Shown one piece after another: positions 47,300 to 58,904 of a stretch of DNA of 64,000 bases. Location: the NCBI GenBank assembly GCA_963854835.1, contig OY978529.1, positions 36,762,055-36,826,054 on the forward strand. The letters run 5' to 3'. A program made the position numbers and the translations under genes. The notes under the pieces are model-generated. The model saw nothing but the letters and a program-made list of their open reading frames with translations, made no database searches and had not been told where the DNA came from. Each line of letters begins with the position of its first letter. Position 1 is the stretch's first letter. The stretch is from Megamerina dolium. Lineage: Eukaryota; Arthropoda; Insecta; Diptera; Megamerinidae.

Positions 47300-47520
47300 A
47301 CCTTGAGCGTGGTGGAGACGTATTTCATAAAAACACCAAATCTGTGGGGAAATCCCCTGAAGGAGGGTTATAGGTGATAAAAAAAATTAGTGGGAAATAC
47401 AATTTCTGAGAACGGTGGAAACAAGTCATATAAAAACCTCAAATTTATAGAGGAATAGAGGATAGTGATATGGATTAAATAAATTAGTGAGAAATATTTC
47501 GGCAGAAGAATTCAAAATAT
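47300..47520 (+). repeat. Degenerate ~160-bp tandem repeat, array 8 (forward half)
   Basis: The orientation switches: CTGTGGGGAAATCCCCTGAA, GGAGGGTTATAGGTG, AAAAAAATTAGTGGGAAATAC, and about 115 bp later GAGGAATAGAGGATAGTGAT with AAATTAGTGAGAAATA. As at 26.9 kb, two opposite arrays meet within a few tens of bases. Confidence 0.45.
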
Positions 47521-47568
47521 TTGAAATCCATGTTTACTTATTTTTTTTTGGCGATTTTGACAAAAATG

Positions 47569-47770
47569 CTTCTCAAAAGAGCTCTGTGGCAAAACTAAGT
47601 TAAAGTGATGTCACAAGGGTTCTGACGTTCGGAACCGGCTAATATAAGTAGGTCCCTTCTAATACTACTAATACATCTAATACTATCACAACAGTATTGG
47701 AAGAGAAGCTCGGTAGTATCACAATGGGCTTTTCTGGCCTAAGTGTGTCCTCTCAGAGAAAGGGCAGCCC
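47569..47770 (+). mobile_element. tRNA-derived SINE, copy 6 (body only)
   Basis: GCTTCTCAAAAGAGCTCTGT, AAAGTGATGTCACAAGGGTT, GTTCGGAACCGGCTAATATA and AGTAGGTCCCTTCTAATAC match the family consensus. After that comes a short local duplication (ACTACTAATACATCTAATAC) and TATTGGAAGAGAAGCTCGG, then an eroded end. The tRNA-like head is lacking. Confidence 0.7.
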
Positions 47771-47779
47771 CATAACGTA

Positions 47780-48262
47780 ACCTAACCTACTTGTCGATTT
47801 CGAAATCTAGAACTATTGTGACAAGAAGCGTGTTTAAAAGTTTTTTTCTGAAAAGCTCTTTTATAATTTATACCGTCAGACGACGGATGCGGAGGTTTTT
47901 GCGAAAGGGGTTTTTTTATTTAATTTTTTCTTAGAATATCTTTCACGTCAAATTTTTGCAGTCAAAAGAACGTTTTTCATAAATACTTTTTTACAATCCA
48001 AGGACAGATATAATGTGAATTTTTTATACAATCCGACGACTTAATTAAAAACTGTCTTCGAGGCAATCAGAAGATTATTTTTAGTACTCTTTGCAACCTT
48101 GAACTTAAAGCGTAAATGGTCTATTGAAATTGTATTTCCCAAACAATCGACGGTATACTGAAAATTTGGGTTGAACGGATTGGGTACTATAACACCAGCC
48201 GGGCAGGAGCTGCTCCGTCTGAGGCGATTTATCAAAATAAATAAAATAAATAAATAAATAAA
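47780..48262 (+). mobile_element. Probable retroposon 3' end with (AAAT)n tail, family not recognised
   Basis: The segment ends CCGGGCAGGAGCTGCTCCGT, CTGAGGCGATTTATC, then (AAATAAAT)n at 48233-48262. A GC-richer end abutting a tandem A-rich tail is how many LINE and SINE copies end. Its left limit is uncertain; TAACCTAACCTAC at 47777-47789 may belong to the preceding insertion. No homologous copy is seen elsewhere in the window. A minus-strand frame at 48041-48235 is probably fortuitous. Confidence 0.4.
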
Positions 48263-50625
48263 TGAGCTAGTCCTCAGTGATCGGAAATTTTTTCACAGAT
48301 GAGTGACTTCGGAAATTTTCCACAAGGACTCTTTTAAAAAAATTGCATTAACTACACACACCTTTCGACTAAGTAGCTTCAATAGGCATATAAAGGGAAC
48401 AGCTGCTCTTACATACTATATGTATGCTCGAATGTGCCACAACTAAACTAGTATGGATACAACTATACAGGATATTCTCGTATCCTTTTACAATGTTGCA
48501 CTTTTTAAGCCTAAGTTTTCATCAGTAAAGAAAATAAATAATGTGATGAAAAATATGAGCAAACGTGTAGGAAGAATGGTTAGAAAAACTCTTTTTCGGT
48601 CGCTTTACCTTATTCTTTCGATTTCAACAAAAAGAAGACACAAATACATCAACAATGTCAACAGCAGTAGTACAATTCTTCTACATATGTATGTATTCTA
48701 CATAAAAACAATGACAATGAGCATACACACTCAAGTGGTGGCTTTGATATACTCGCATCCACTAACATACATAAATGACATTGGTTTTGATATCAAAGTT
48801 GATCAAAACAAGGGGATACAACTACATGTGAAATATATACATACGTTCTTTTCCTTGCTCATCCCTCTCATTGCTTAATGTTGGTTTCATTAGTGTGTTT
48901 GATTATCCGTGTGTATTTTTAAATACATACATACCTACATATGTATATGTGTATGTGTATAAGTTTCCATTAATCTGAGTGTGTGTGTTAAAACGTTTAA
49001 ATGACAAATCATCATCATCATCAACATCGACTTTTATTTCATGTTTGCTTCTTTTTTTTTTTTTGTTTTTTTGTTTTTGGTTGTTTTGTCCTTTTCGTTT
49101 ACTGTTGTTGACATTGAGCTCATTAGAAGGTTGTACAGTTAGTGTGAATAGTCAAAGACTGTAAATACTTATATATAACAGAGTGATAATGATAATGAAT
49201 GATGGAAAGTGAAGTGGCAAGCCATAGAATGCTAAACTAGTTAAATGATAGATAATCCAATGACGAGGATATTCCAATCCAAAGGGATTTCATTCAAAAC
49301 TTACAATATACCTCATTTAGTGATCAGATATATTAGTTGCAGGATTGGAAAACCTCACTCAACCTTCTGGGAAATATTTTTCACCACCCATCATCGAATA
49401 AATTGAATGTCAATGCATGATGCAGCGAATCTTGATCGTTGTCAGACAACCTGTAGCAAAAGGTGACTTAAGTAGTCTTTAATAAATGCCTTAGTAAAAT
49501 GTTAATTACCTGTTTTCCTGAACACAATTCAAAACTGAGACATTTTGGCAACAAATTCGCTTCACTATGAGGAATTTGTCTATAAACTCAATTGGAATTG
49601 AGTAGACTACACTATTCGTAGTTAGGAAGACGAAATCTAAAGGCAAGCATTTAAATGCATCTACTACAGAGTCACTCGAAAACTCACCCCGAAAAAAGAA
49701 TATGCTTGAAAAAACTATATGACAAAAAATTTGAGATTTGATCAAAGGAGACACTTTTTCATGGCCCTAGAGGGCACTAAGAACATAAATATTTTACTTT
49801 ACTGGATATACCTGCCTGGTAAGGTCTTTGTTTCTTTTCATTCTTAATCTCATTTTAGAGCTTTTGACTCTCATTACACGGGCCGACACCGCTCCAGGAT
49901 TCCAAGAACCACCCATATGGGTTGAGAGTAGACCTGAAATTATGATTATTATTGTGGCTCAGATATACAAGTAGCACAGGCATTCAGATAGGTTCACGCA
50001 AGATTGTAGGAAGTGGTCACTGTCTTTCACTTTCATCGGCACTCATGCGTTGGTGTTGGTTCTGGGCTGATTGTAGTTGTTGCAGAATCTCTGATGGTCC
50101 GAATCCAATTGAAAACGTACAAGACCTTAAAAACATCTCATTCATTGTCCATACTGGTATTCATACAGTGAAATTGGGTTTGGGCAACATCACGCAAGGA
50201 CTTAGAGGAAAAGGAAACTATCACTAACCGGCTGTGATAGTTGGCTGATATCACAAAGACTACTTTTGCCTTCTCATTGAAAACTATTAATCTACTATTA
50301 ATCTAACGTAAAATTTTCGCACAATAGTTTCTGAAAAAGATCACTGTAAAATCGAAATCTGTAAATATAAGTTGAGTCCTTATACGATTCTTTCCAAATT
50401 CACCTTAGAGAACGTTAAATGTTACTTAAGTCCCTATTACATAGATGACTTACCCACTTTATCAGATGTTTCGATATGCAACCTACTCCATTACATACAG
50501 AGCACAAATCGGTCCAACGAGGAAGTAAGTTCAATCAAACTATTAGGAGCCACAAAGGTGTTTCTTTTGCCCTAGATAAACTCACATATTGAGAGCGTGA
50601 CATGACTAACCAAACCTAACCTAAA
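48263..50625. other. Non-coding stretch
   Basis: No gene is recognised in 2.4 kb. (CAT)n lies at 49011-49025. The part from about 49850 to 50625 is less AT-rich. It ends CTAACCAAACCTAACCTAAA immediately before a SINE, which suggests further retroelement debris. Confidence 0.4.
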
Positions 50626-50629
50626 AATG

Positions 50630-50945
50630 TTCAGTGGTTAGTGCGTTGGCCTTGATTGATCTTGATTGATCTGACCCACGTGGGTTCAATCTAGATTTTT
50701 CTTTAGCACGGAACCTATCTGTCAAGCAATTTGCAATATTTCCTGAAGTATTAATTTGCCATGAAAGAGCTTCTAAAAGAGCTCTGTGACAAAGCTCAGA
50801 AAAAATGAAGTCACAAGGGTTCTACCGTCCAGAACTGGCAGTAGATCTCTTCTAATATTATCCAAAATTAAACACGCTGGAAGTAGTATTGGAAGAGAAG
50901 CTCGGCGAAACCATCCTTCGGGGCCTATAAGTGCCTATAAGATGC
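50630..50945 (+). mobile_element. tRNA-derived SINE, copy 7, near full length
   Basis: The best forward copy with a head: TCAGTGGTTAGTGCGTTGGC at 50631-50650 resembles a tRNA A-box region. GTGGGTTCAATCTAG (B-box-like GGTTCAATCT at 50683-50692) follows at tRNA-like spacing. The local repeat CTTGATTGAT occurs twice between the boxes and slightly lengthens the head. The body follows: AAGAGCTTCTAAAAGAGCTC, GAAGTCACAAGGGTTCTACC, GAGAAGCTCGGCGAAACC, TTCGGGGCCTATAAGTGCC. Transcription by RNA polymerase III from such boxes is the norm for SINEs. Confidence 0.8.
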
Positions 50946-52395
50946 GAAAGAGCTCTATGTTCTGATATTCAAAATCGACTAATATTAGCAAAGTTTTTTT
51001 GGGGTTCTTCACAAGTTCTACACAACAGAATTCAAAAAAATATTTGACGCAAGCTTTTCTCAGTTTTTTTTCTTTGTGTATGCTAATTATTCCTTTTTTT
51101 TTGTAATGTTAATCGCGAGATTAACGTCCATGAATTCCTTTGAGTACAATTACACATAAACGCACGAAGGTATGAGTGGTACGACTGAATAATTTTGTTC
51201 ATTTTCTGTCTACATATTAGACACTATTACTCACACTCCTGTCCTGCCTTCTCACGCCAGAGTCAATGTACACACAATCATATACTCGTTGCTAAATTAT
51301 TTGACATTGAGCATACGTTTTTCGAAAATTTTGTTTCCCATTTTTTGGGAATCATTTGAAAATGAGGGTGTTTTGTTGCAAACTAAATCAACACCACCAC
51401 CACCACCATCACCACCACACTCCTCACCAATGTTAGCACCAACAATATCATCATCATTATCATCATCATCATCATCATCATCATCGTCATCCATTTTTAT
51501 CTATGACATTGATGCTTTTGGTTGGTGCAGCTTGTCATTTACCATATACGACATGTGTACACCAATTTCCAACAGCACTCACACGCTATTTAAAGGACAT
51601 TAATATTTCTATATGACAGTGACAATATGTTACCAGCAATAGTACCAGTGAAATTTGTGAGACTATGAACAACAACTACAACTATTTAAAGTTATGTTTG
51701 CAATTCTGTTGTATGCCAACGATTGTATTTCGCGTTTGTTTTCTGTCACAAAAAAAAAAACAAAAATCGACACAATAACAAATAGAAAATATGAAAACAT
51801 AGCCAGGAAGGATATTTGTTGTTTGCATTAATATAGGGAAAATTGTAATTATGAATGTTCCTTGTTTCATTATTGTTCTGATGAAATTTTATTGATACTT
51901 TTTCCTTTTGATTTTTGTTTTTGTTTTTTTTTTTTTGTGCAAAATTTCCGCTGATTTGTTTTTGTGGTTATAATGATAATAATAATGATGATGATGATGA
52001 TGATGATGATGGTGGTGAAAGTGGAATAGGTTTCCTTTTTTTTTCTCTCTTTCTCTCAACTGATTTTACTATTATTAGTCTTTAGTCTCATTTAGTGGTG
52101 GTGTTAATATTGACTGTGATAAATTGTGGGCGTAAAGTGTTAATGTGTTTGTTGGTTGAATTGTCAATCGAACTATCATTCTTTGTATGTAGTTATGTAT
52201 TTAATGACCACTATTAAACTACTATTAATTGGATATGGGATTAAGATAAGAGGCAATTGTAAAGGATGTGAAAACTAGTAGCACAAGTATCAGCATCAAT
52301 TGTATAACATATAAAGGCAATCATTTTCATCGATGAAACAGTGGTACTATGGAGTTATGTTGTGTTATATTCCTTGCAGTATTATGAAGTGAGTC
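50946..52395. other. Non-coding stretch with CAC, CAT and GAT microsatellites
   Basis: CAC repeats at 51390-51418, (ATC)n at 51447-51486 and (GAT)n at 51985-52011 produce histidine-, proline-, serine- or aspartate-rich frames on both strands. No gene is recognised. Confidence 0.55.
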
Positions 52396-52399
52396 AGTC

Positions 52400-52590
52400 A
52401 GATTCGTGCGTAAAGTGTGAAAATGTATATACGATAATATACTATTGTATGGGAGGTAGGAGTGGACTTCATCTGATTCCATTCATTTTCACACCTGTCC
52501 ATTCTTTAATGTACCAATTTTCAGCCCGATCGCTGTATAATTACGGCAGTTTTTCTGCAAAACGTCGACAACTAGTCCGATAGGCATGAG
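52400..52590 (+). repeat. 153-bp repeat family, single unit D
   Basis: One lone unit: TCGTGCGTAAAGTGTGAAAA, TATACTATTGTATGGGAGGTA, GGAGTGGACTTCATCTGATT, CCATTCATTTTCACACC, CAATTTTCAGCCCGATCGC. Order and distances equal those in arrays A-C. Flanking units are absent or fully eroded. Confidence 0.7.
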
Positions 52591-53405
52591 TAATTCGTCT
52601 CAGATCAAGATGTTGAACAATAACATAGAGCATACAAAGTATATAATTTTCATATCTGTCTCCTGTCATTATGGGTTTTACAAACACACACCCCAACTTA
52701 ATATGTACTTGTCTTTTTGAGTGTAGTGCATAAAGAAATCAACCACGAAGTAATTGGCATTATACAAAAATGTTCGCCTCTGCTACAGTATTCACATCCA
52801 TCTTATACTCTAATAAAAGGGGAAGACACTGACTCATCTTAGCCATTTTCGAAGTCCAGAATGGTTGTGATATCACATTTTCAGCTCAAATGTTTGACTG
52901 TCGAAATAATTTTTGTTTTTCTTATAAAAGGGCCATTGGGTTGATTGAGGTCTGACCTTTAATCTAGTGTACTGAAGTCCTAATGCACTGGAGCTATTTA
53001 TTCCACATAACTGGAATATATTTTAAAACGAATTATGAATCATTTTGTTGGACCACTTTTTTCGCTTTTTTCTGATAAAACAATTAGAAATCACAGGAAT
53101 GAAAAGAACTATTGCAGAGAAGAAAATATTACAGCGATCGAAACAAATGAGAGGGCTGCGTTGAATGCATCAACATTTTCCAGTTAAATTATCTCTTCCT
53201 CCCTCCGATTCATCAGTAAATTACATATTGAATGGCGATCCATTGAACTTGTTTGCATTCAAACAATTTAGCACACTGAAGTTCAGCTTCTCTTGGCATA
53301 TTTTAGCTCGATAGTGTATTGCTAAGGTAACCAATGCAATTTACATAGACTTCACTTGTCCAATAAAAGAAATGTGAGCTTTTTCTGGGAAAAAGTACAA
53401 ATATA
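52591..53405. other. Non-coding stretch
   Basis: No feature is recognised in 0.8 kb. Confidence 0.5.
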
Positions 53406-53409
53406 TGAC

Positions 53410-53714
53410 ACTTATAGTCCCCGAAGTGCACTTTGGCCGAGTTTCACTTTCAATACTTCTGTGCATGATAAAGACAGTATTAGAAAACACCTAAGTATAA
53501 TATCCCATTCCGAACTGTAGAACCCTTGTGACGTCACTTTTTCTGAGCTTTGTGGCAGAGTTCTTTTAGAAGCTTCTTCATGGCAAATTGTTACTGCCGA
53601 AAGAATTGCCATTTGCTTATCGAAAGAAAAATTTTTTCGATATCAAAGTTATGCTTCAGCCGGAAATTGAACCCACGACCTGCAGATCAGAAAGCTAACT
53701 CTCTAACTACGGCA
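53410..53714 (-). mobile_element. tRNA-derived SINE, copy 8, full length
   Basis: The most complete minus-strand copy. Read on the minus strand from 53714: TGCCGTAGTTAGAGAGTTAG, CTTTCTGATCTGCAGGTCGT, GGGTTCAATTTCCGGC (B-box-like, 53663-53673), then the body with CAATTTGCCATGAAGAAGCT, TCTAAAAGAACTCTG, AAAAAGTGACGTCACAAGGG, TTCTACAGTTCGG, and the end CTTCGGGGACTATAAGTG at about 53410. Together with copy 7 it defines a unit of about 300-315 bp with a tRNA-related 5' head and an AT-rich 3' tail. Confidence 0.8.
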
Positions 53715-55655
53715 CGTTTGTTTTGTAATGAAAACGGTTTGTAAGTTGAAATGTTAAAAAAACAATAATCTAAAGAAATTTTTTATAAATTACTTCTTTT
53801 AAATATGCTCCTTTTAAACCTCAACACCAAGAGCTCCGAAGAAACTCATTAGTTGAAAAAAATGTCAGAGCATAATGCGTAATGTCGAGACTCTAAGGAC
53901 ATGCTAAAGATCTGGATAATCCAAAAAACTCTTAACTACCTGGCAAAGCTCCCTGTAGTAGGCATTATGGACCAGTATTATGAAATGGAATTGCCATCCA
54001 ACATTAAGATGAGTTTTGAGGGTTAAAGTCTCACATTCCCACGTTTTAAATGAATTTCTAAAAAAAAACTTTGAAAAAATAGGTCGAATTGTACCATAAA
54101 TACAAGAATAAATGTACAAATATTCTAAAAAATATTACTCCTTACAGTCTACTATGAGTCCTATAGGATTTTATTAGATATTGAACAAAAATATGGAAAA
54201 TTCGACATATATTAAATAAGCTTTTGATTATTGATCATTTCGAAAAATGTATCAAGCCCCAGACTTTCTATAAGTCCACTATATCTGTCAGCATCAAATT
54301 TATGACATATAGTTTTTTGCCATTTTTTAAGAAAACCTTGTTGACTTAAGCAACAAATTCCATCCAGTCAACCAGACAAATTCTTCTCAATGTATGTAGT
54401 ATAGAATGCCTGCACCTCTAACTCAAAACGATAATCAGCCCATACTATAGGTAATTTATTTATATTTACCTATTGTATTGTATTTCTAATTCTGCTTCTA
54501 TTCCAACAATAATAAAAAAAAAAAAATGCCAAATTCTTTCGGCTTCTCCTTATTGTTATCTATCGTTCAACTGCGAGTAAGTCTATATAGTAAGCTGTAT
54601 GTAAGGTGTCAACATGTTGCAACATCTTTGCTCACCTTTAACGCGTATTTTGCGATTATTTTGTTGGTTATTTATGAGGTTTGTGATGTTACTTTTATTG
54701 TTGTGGTGGTGTTGTCTAGCACTTTTTTTCATCTTCTACTGATCATTTCCAGTTTTATTTTTCTGCATCGTTGCATGCAATGACAACTTCATTGCAATCG
54801 TAACAGCAGGGCATCTGTGAAGCCACAAATGTATGCGTTTGTGTCTCTTCACTGAAAGCATTAATACGATATTGTTTGCATTGGGATAGCCATTATATGA
54901 TTATGCCCCACACATGTGACCCAAACGGAGTGAAAACCTTCAATCTTGGAGAGATTTTTATGGTGAAATTTTCTTTATGCTTTTTATTTTTATTGTTATT
55001 GTTGTATTGTTAGTTGCCACTTGTGGCATTTGTAACAAACCAATGGGCACACCTAACTTGAATGTGTTGAAATGTGTGACGCGCTATTGTTATGCAATTA
55101 TTTCAAGTCAAAATTAATTCGAATAATGTTGAACTGTTTCTAAAAGGCATGCTATAATTTCGAAAGTTTAGCTCTGAGTGTAAATTAAATTCATAAGTAG
55201 AGGCTGGTTACACTGTGAGACTTTCGGGAATATATTGGACAACATTAATATTACAGAAGAAAGACACCAGGAGTGGAACTAATTTTTCGGAGCATAACTA
55301 TTTTAATAAAACCGAAATAGTTGACATTGATTGACAAGGAAGCATTTTTCAAATTCTGAAAGAATCTATCTATCTAAAGGTATTTAATGAGGTGGCTTCC
55401 CAATGTATGGAAGAAAATTTATTGAATGCCAATTTTACTTCTTATAGGTTAAAAATATTATATTTGTTAAAGAATTACGAAATAAAAGACTTTGTGGTGA
55501 TTGATCATATTTTTGAACTGCCGTTCGAACCTTAAATTTGAGCAAAGTTAGTTCATAATTTGTTCTTGTTATTCAAGCATAATGTCACGCCTCTTTGGGC
55601 TAGAAAAAAAAGCCCACCACTAATAATTTTTTCTTCGCAACATTTTCTCAAAACA
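53715..55655. other. Non-coding stretch
   Basis: No gene or recognised repeat in about 1.9 kb. Confidence 0.5.
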
Positions 55656-55659
55656 TAAA

Positions 55660-56972
55660 GCGTGATACATTTCGAGGTTCCCTACTTTTTTAAAGAAAAA
55701 AGCACAGAAAATTCAAATTTAATGGCTAATGTTTATTATCATTTGAAAGAACATTCTTTGGCATTTATTTTTTGAAGATTATGTCTTTCAAATGTTGGCC
55801 GCGGCTACGTCTCAGATGGTCCATCCGTTGAGTCCAGTTTTCTATGACTCGTTCGAGCATTTCGACTGGTAACTGGCGAATGACACGCGTGATGTTTTGC
55901 TCCAAGGTCTGAATCGAAGCGGATTTGTCCGCATAAACTTTAGACTTTACATATCCCCACAGGAAAAAGTCTAACGGTGTGATATCACACGATATTGGTG
56001 GCCAATCGACCGGCCCAAAACGTGAAATTATCTGCTCACCGAAGTGTTCTCTCAATAAATCCATTGATTGATGCGATGTGTGGGAAGTGGCGCCGTCTTG
56101 TTGAAACCAAATGTCGCCGAGATCACGAGCTTCAATTTCAGGCATCAAATATTCGGATATCATGGCACGATAACGGTCGCCATTGACGGTTACGTTCTCA
56201 CCGGCATCATTTTTGAAGAAATATGGACCGATGATTCCACCGGCCCACAAACCACACCAAACCGTTGTTTTTTCTGGATGAAGTGGCAGCTGTTGAGTCT
56301 CTTCAGGCTGGTATTCGTCCCAAAAGCGGCAATTTTGCTTGTTTACATACCCATTGAGCAGAAATGGGCCTCATCGCTGAACAAAATTTGGCTCGAAAAC
56401 GTCGAATCTTCTTGGTACTTTTCAAGAGTACATAGAGCGAAGCGATGTCGCTTGGAAAGGTCGGGCGGCATCAGTTCTTGCACAAGCTGTACTTTGTACG
56501 CTTTCAATTTAAGATCTCGATGTAAAATGCTCCAAGTCGTTCCATACGTCAGTTCGAGTTGCTGCGAACGGCGCCGAATCGACTCTCCACGGTCATCGTG
56601 TACACTCTCAGCTACAGCCGCTATATTTTCTTCACTGCGTGCTGGACGTAGTCTATTCGGTCGAATATTATTCAATAATGAATGCTAGGTCTCAATATGG
56701 GTGATGGTGTTGCGAATAGTACCGGCTCAGTAGGCCGATTTTGTTGACCATAAGTTGAGCGAAGTGCACGGAACACATTCCTCACAGAACGTGAAATTTC
56801 GTAATAAAGTTGAACGATTTGTAAACGTTGTGCAGGAATAAGTCTTTCCATGATGAAATGTCAAACAATACTAAACAAAAATAACATGACAGCATGGCAC
56901 GACTCACACGTGATCTGTCAAAAAAAGCCTATTGAAAAAAGTATGTCTACTTGGATCACCCAATACATACAC
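55660..56972 (-). mobile_element. Mariner-family transposon, rosa-like (DD41D)
   Basis: A whole or nearly whole element on the minus strand. Its 5' end probably lies near 56972, where TTGGGTGATCCAAGTAGAC reads inward on the minus strand followed by ATACTTTTTTCAATAGGC. The opposite end near 55672-55705 shows only a weak counterpart (CCTACTTTTTTAAAG), so the inverted repeats are eroded or the right limit is wrong. Length of about 1.3 kb is normal for mariner. The transposase inside is described separately. Confidence 0.7.
55765..56851 (-). pseudogene. Mariner transposase, DD41D, frameshifted
   Basis: Start codon at 56851 (MERLIPAQRLQIVQLYYE). The frame is lost near 56690, and the middle part runs at 56675-56343 in a second frame: RPARSEENIAAVAESV, RRRSQQLELTYGTTWSILHR, ILFSDEAHF. 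A second shift near 56350 leads to 55765 in a third frame: VWCGLWAGGIIGPYFF, IWFQQDGATSHTS, SCDITPLDFFLWGYVKSKVY, ending LKDIIFKK. Catalytic Asp codons are at 56373-56375, 56095-56097 and 55969-55971. Exactly 41 codons separate the last two, the DD41D spacing of the rosa clade. It has two frameshifts and no active product, but all three Asp remain and most sequence is intact, so the copy is fairly young. Confidence 0.88.
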
Positions 56973-56974
56973 AA

Positions 56975-57560
56975 AACATACCATTGCTTAGGGGGCCCCC
57001 CGACAAAATTCATATTTTTATAAAAAAAAAACGCTCCAAGCGCTCCAAGGGTGTTCCTAGGGGAGTAAAATGTATCGCCGAGCTTCTTTTATATTTTCAT
57101 TATAATATTTCCCCCAAACATACTTATCACCTATCCTCATCCCTTAAGTGACCTGTCATAGAAAATGGACACCAAAAATACTTGCAAATCAACAAATATG
57201 GAAATAGCTAACCAAGAATCACGTCTATAGGGATAAAGTGTAAATTAGACTTCCATTATTTTTACCTCCTAAATATTTTTCCTAAACATATATAACTTTT
57301 TAAGGGTGTTTCCATGCAAAACAAGCTCAAACACACTTGAAAATCTAGAAATAATGACAGATTTGCCTAGAAATCAGATACCCATTAATTTTATCGGCTC
57401 AATATTTTTTCCAAATACATATCTCCATCCCGTAAGGGAGCTCCCATACAAAATATACATAACTGGGGAGAAAAATATAAATCAGATCAGGAAATGGAGG
57501 CACTTCCACAATATTTTGCTTAAGCATTGTGATCTTTTAAAGGAGTGCCATACAAATTAT
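56975..57560 (-). repeat. Degenerate ~160-bp tandem repeat, array 9
   Basis: Reverse units: TTAGGGGGCCCCCCGACAAA, GTGTTCCTAGGGGAGTAAAA, CCCCAAACATACTTATCACC, AAATCAACAAATATGGAAAT, AGAATCACGTCTATAGGG, CGTAAGGGAGCTCCCATACA. The DD41D mariner lies directly against the left edge, so it may have inserted into or beside the array. Confidence 0.6.
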
Positions 57561-58635
57561 TGTACTTTTTTTAAGAAATAATAAATTACTTTTCTAAAAC
57601 TCATTTCAAAGTTGCTGTTTTTTTTTGACAATTTTGTGACAGAGCTATAAAATAAAACAGTATCGAATTGAAGGCCATATGTGCAGGACAGCTTACTAAC
57701 CACCAAATCGCTATTAGAACTTATTAAATTATAATTTCTGTAAATCAAGTTATTATAAGAAAGACAATTTTACAGTTTTCGAAGTACAAAATCGAATTCA
57801 TCATGCTAAACCTGCATATTAATGCCCTTTCGCTTTACTAAACGCTTTGCTCTTGAACCAATGATTGATTTAATTGAAATTTCCTACAAAAAATTTTTCT
57901 AAAAATATTTCAAATATTACAAAAAATTCCATTTTCTTGTTACGACTAATTTCTACGTCGAATCTAGTGTTGTAGTTATTCTAACTATATTAAAATCTAT
58001 TTCATACAATTCACCCATCTCACATTGTTTCTTTAGGTTTAACGCAAAAAAAAAAATAACCAAAAAATAATAGAAGAGAAAGGAGTCCAAATAGAATCTA
58101 CATACAATGCATATTTACAATAAGCGAACAAAATAGTTGCACCGTTGCTTACACACATATTTAGCTGATCCTGTTGGTCAATAACATTTGAACACTTCAA
58201 CTGTTGTGATTTCAATCAGTCAATAAAATTGTTGGCAGCAAAACAGCGTGAAAAATTCAATTTTATTTTCGTACTCTTGCTGCTGCTGCTGCTGTTGCTG
58301 TCACTGCTCACGACTAACAAATAAATTTCATAACAAAATACCAAGTTAGTATCTTGACTTCAACTACCTAACTGACGCTGTACTGACTGTGTACTTATGT
58401 ATGTAGCTAACACCTTCTTTTTTATCATGATGCCAGTCTGTAAGTAAGACAACTTCATTCAAAATAAGCTATTGTGTGACCATGTGTATGAGTGCACATA
58501 TTAGAGGAAGGGTTCTTACAGTGGTATAGTAGAGGGTAAGAATATTGAGATTAAGTGGACTTTCAATCGCTAAAATATGTATTTATTCTTTTTAATTTCT
58601 TCTGTAATTTCTACACTCTTTGACTGTTCCGTGTG
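57561..58635. other. Non-coding stretch with (GCT)n
   Basis: A short (GCT)n run lies at 58280-58298. No gene is recognised in 1.1 kb. Confidence 0.5.
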
Positions 58636-58639
58636 GGCA

Positions 58640-58860
58640 TGATGGTTCACCAATACGGGTTGTTTTCAATAGCATCTATACCTCCTTGTACTCTGGTAGC
58701 TTGTGCCAAATTTCGTCGACATCTCTTAAGATTTGTTCAAGTTATTATGCTAACACGCCAGGTCGCACACAAACTGACAGACGGGTCGACGAATGGGCAT
58801 ATTTATTCAACCATTTCGAAAAGGAGAATCCAGAGCATATATTAAGGGGAGTCAAATTTT
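58640..58860 (-). mobile_element. Fragment of a Helentron-like / GTCC-bearing element
   Basis: GTGCCAAATTTCGTCGACAT, GTTCAAGTTATTATGCTAAC, CGCCAGGTCGCAC and ACTGACAGACGGGTCGACG match in order the minus-strand form of the microsatellite-flanking block in copies A and B (TGCCAAATTTCATCGAAAT, CTCAAGTTATCGTGCGAAC, CCAGGTGACAGACAGACGG). Only this block is kept, and the microsatellite is reduced to ACAGACGG. It is a different subfamily. Confidence 0.6.
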
Positions 58861-58904
58861 TGATCGGCTTGACCCCGCGATAATTATATAAATTTTAATC
58901 ATTA

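Noticed and set aside
51289..51603. Proline/serine-rich 104-codon frame, and an aspartate-rich frame on the other strand
   Set aside because: Both come from CAC and ATC microsatellites.
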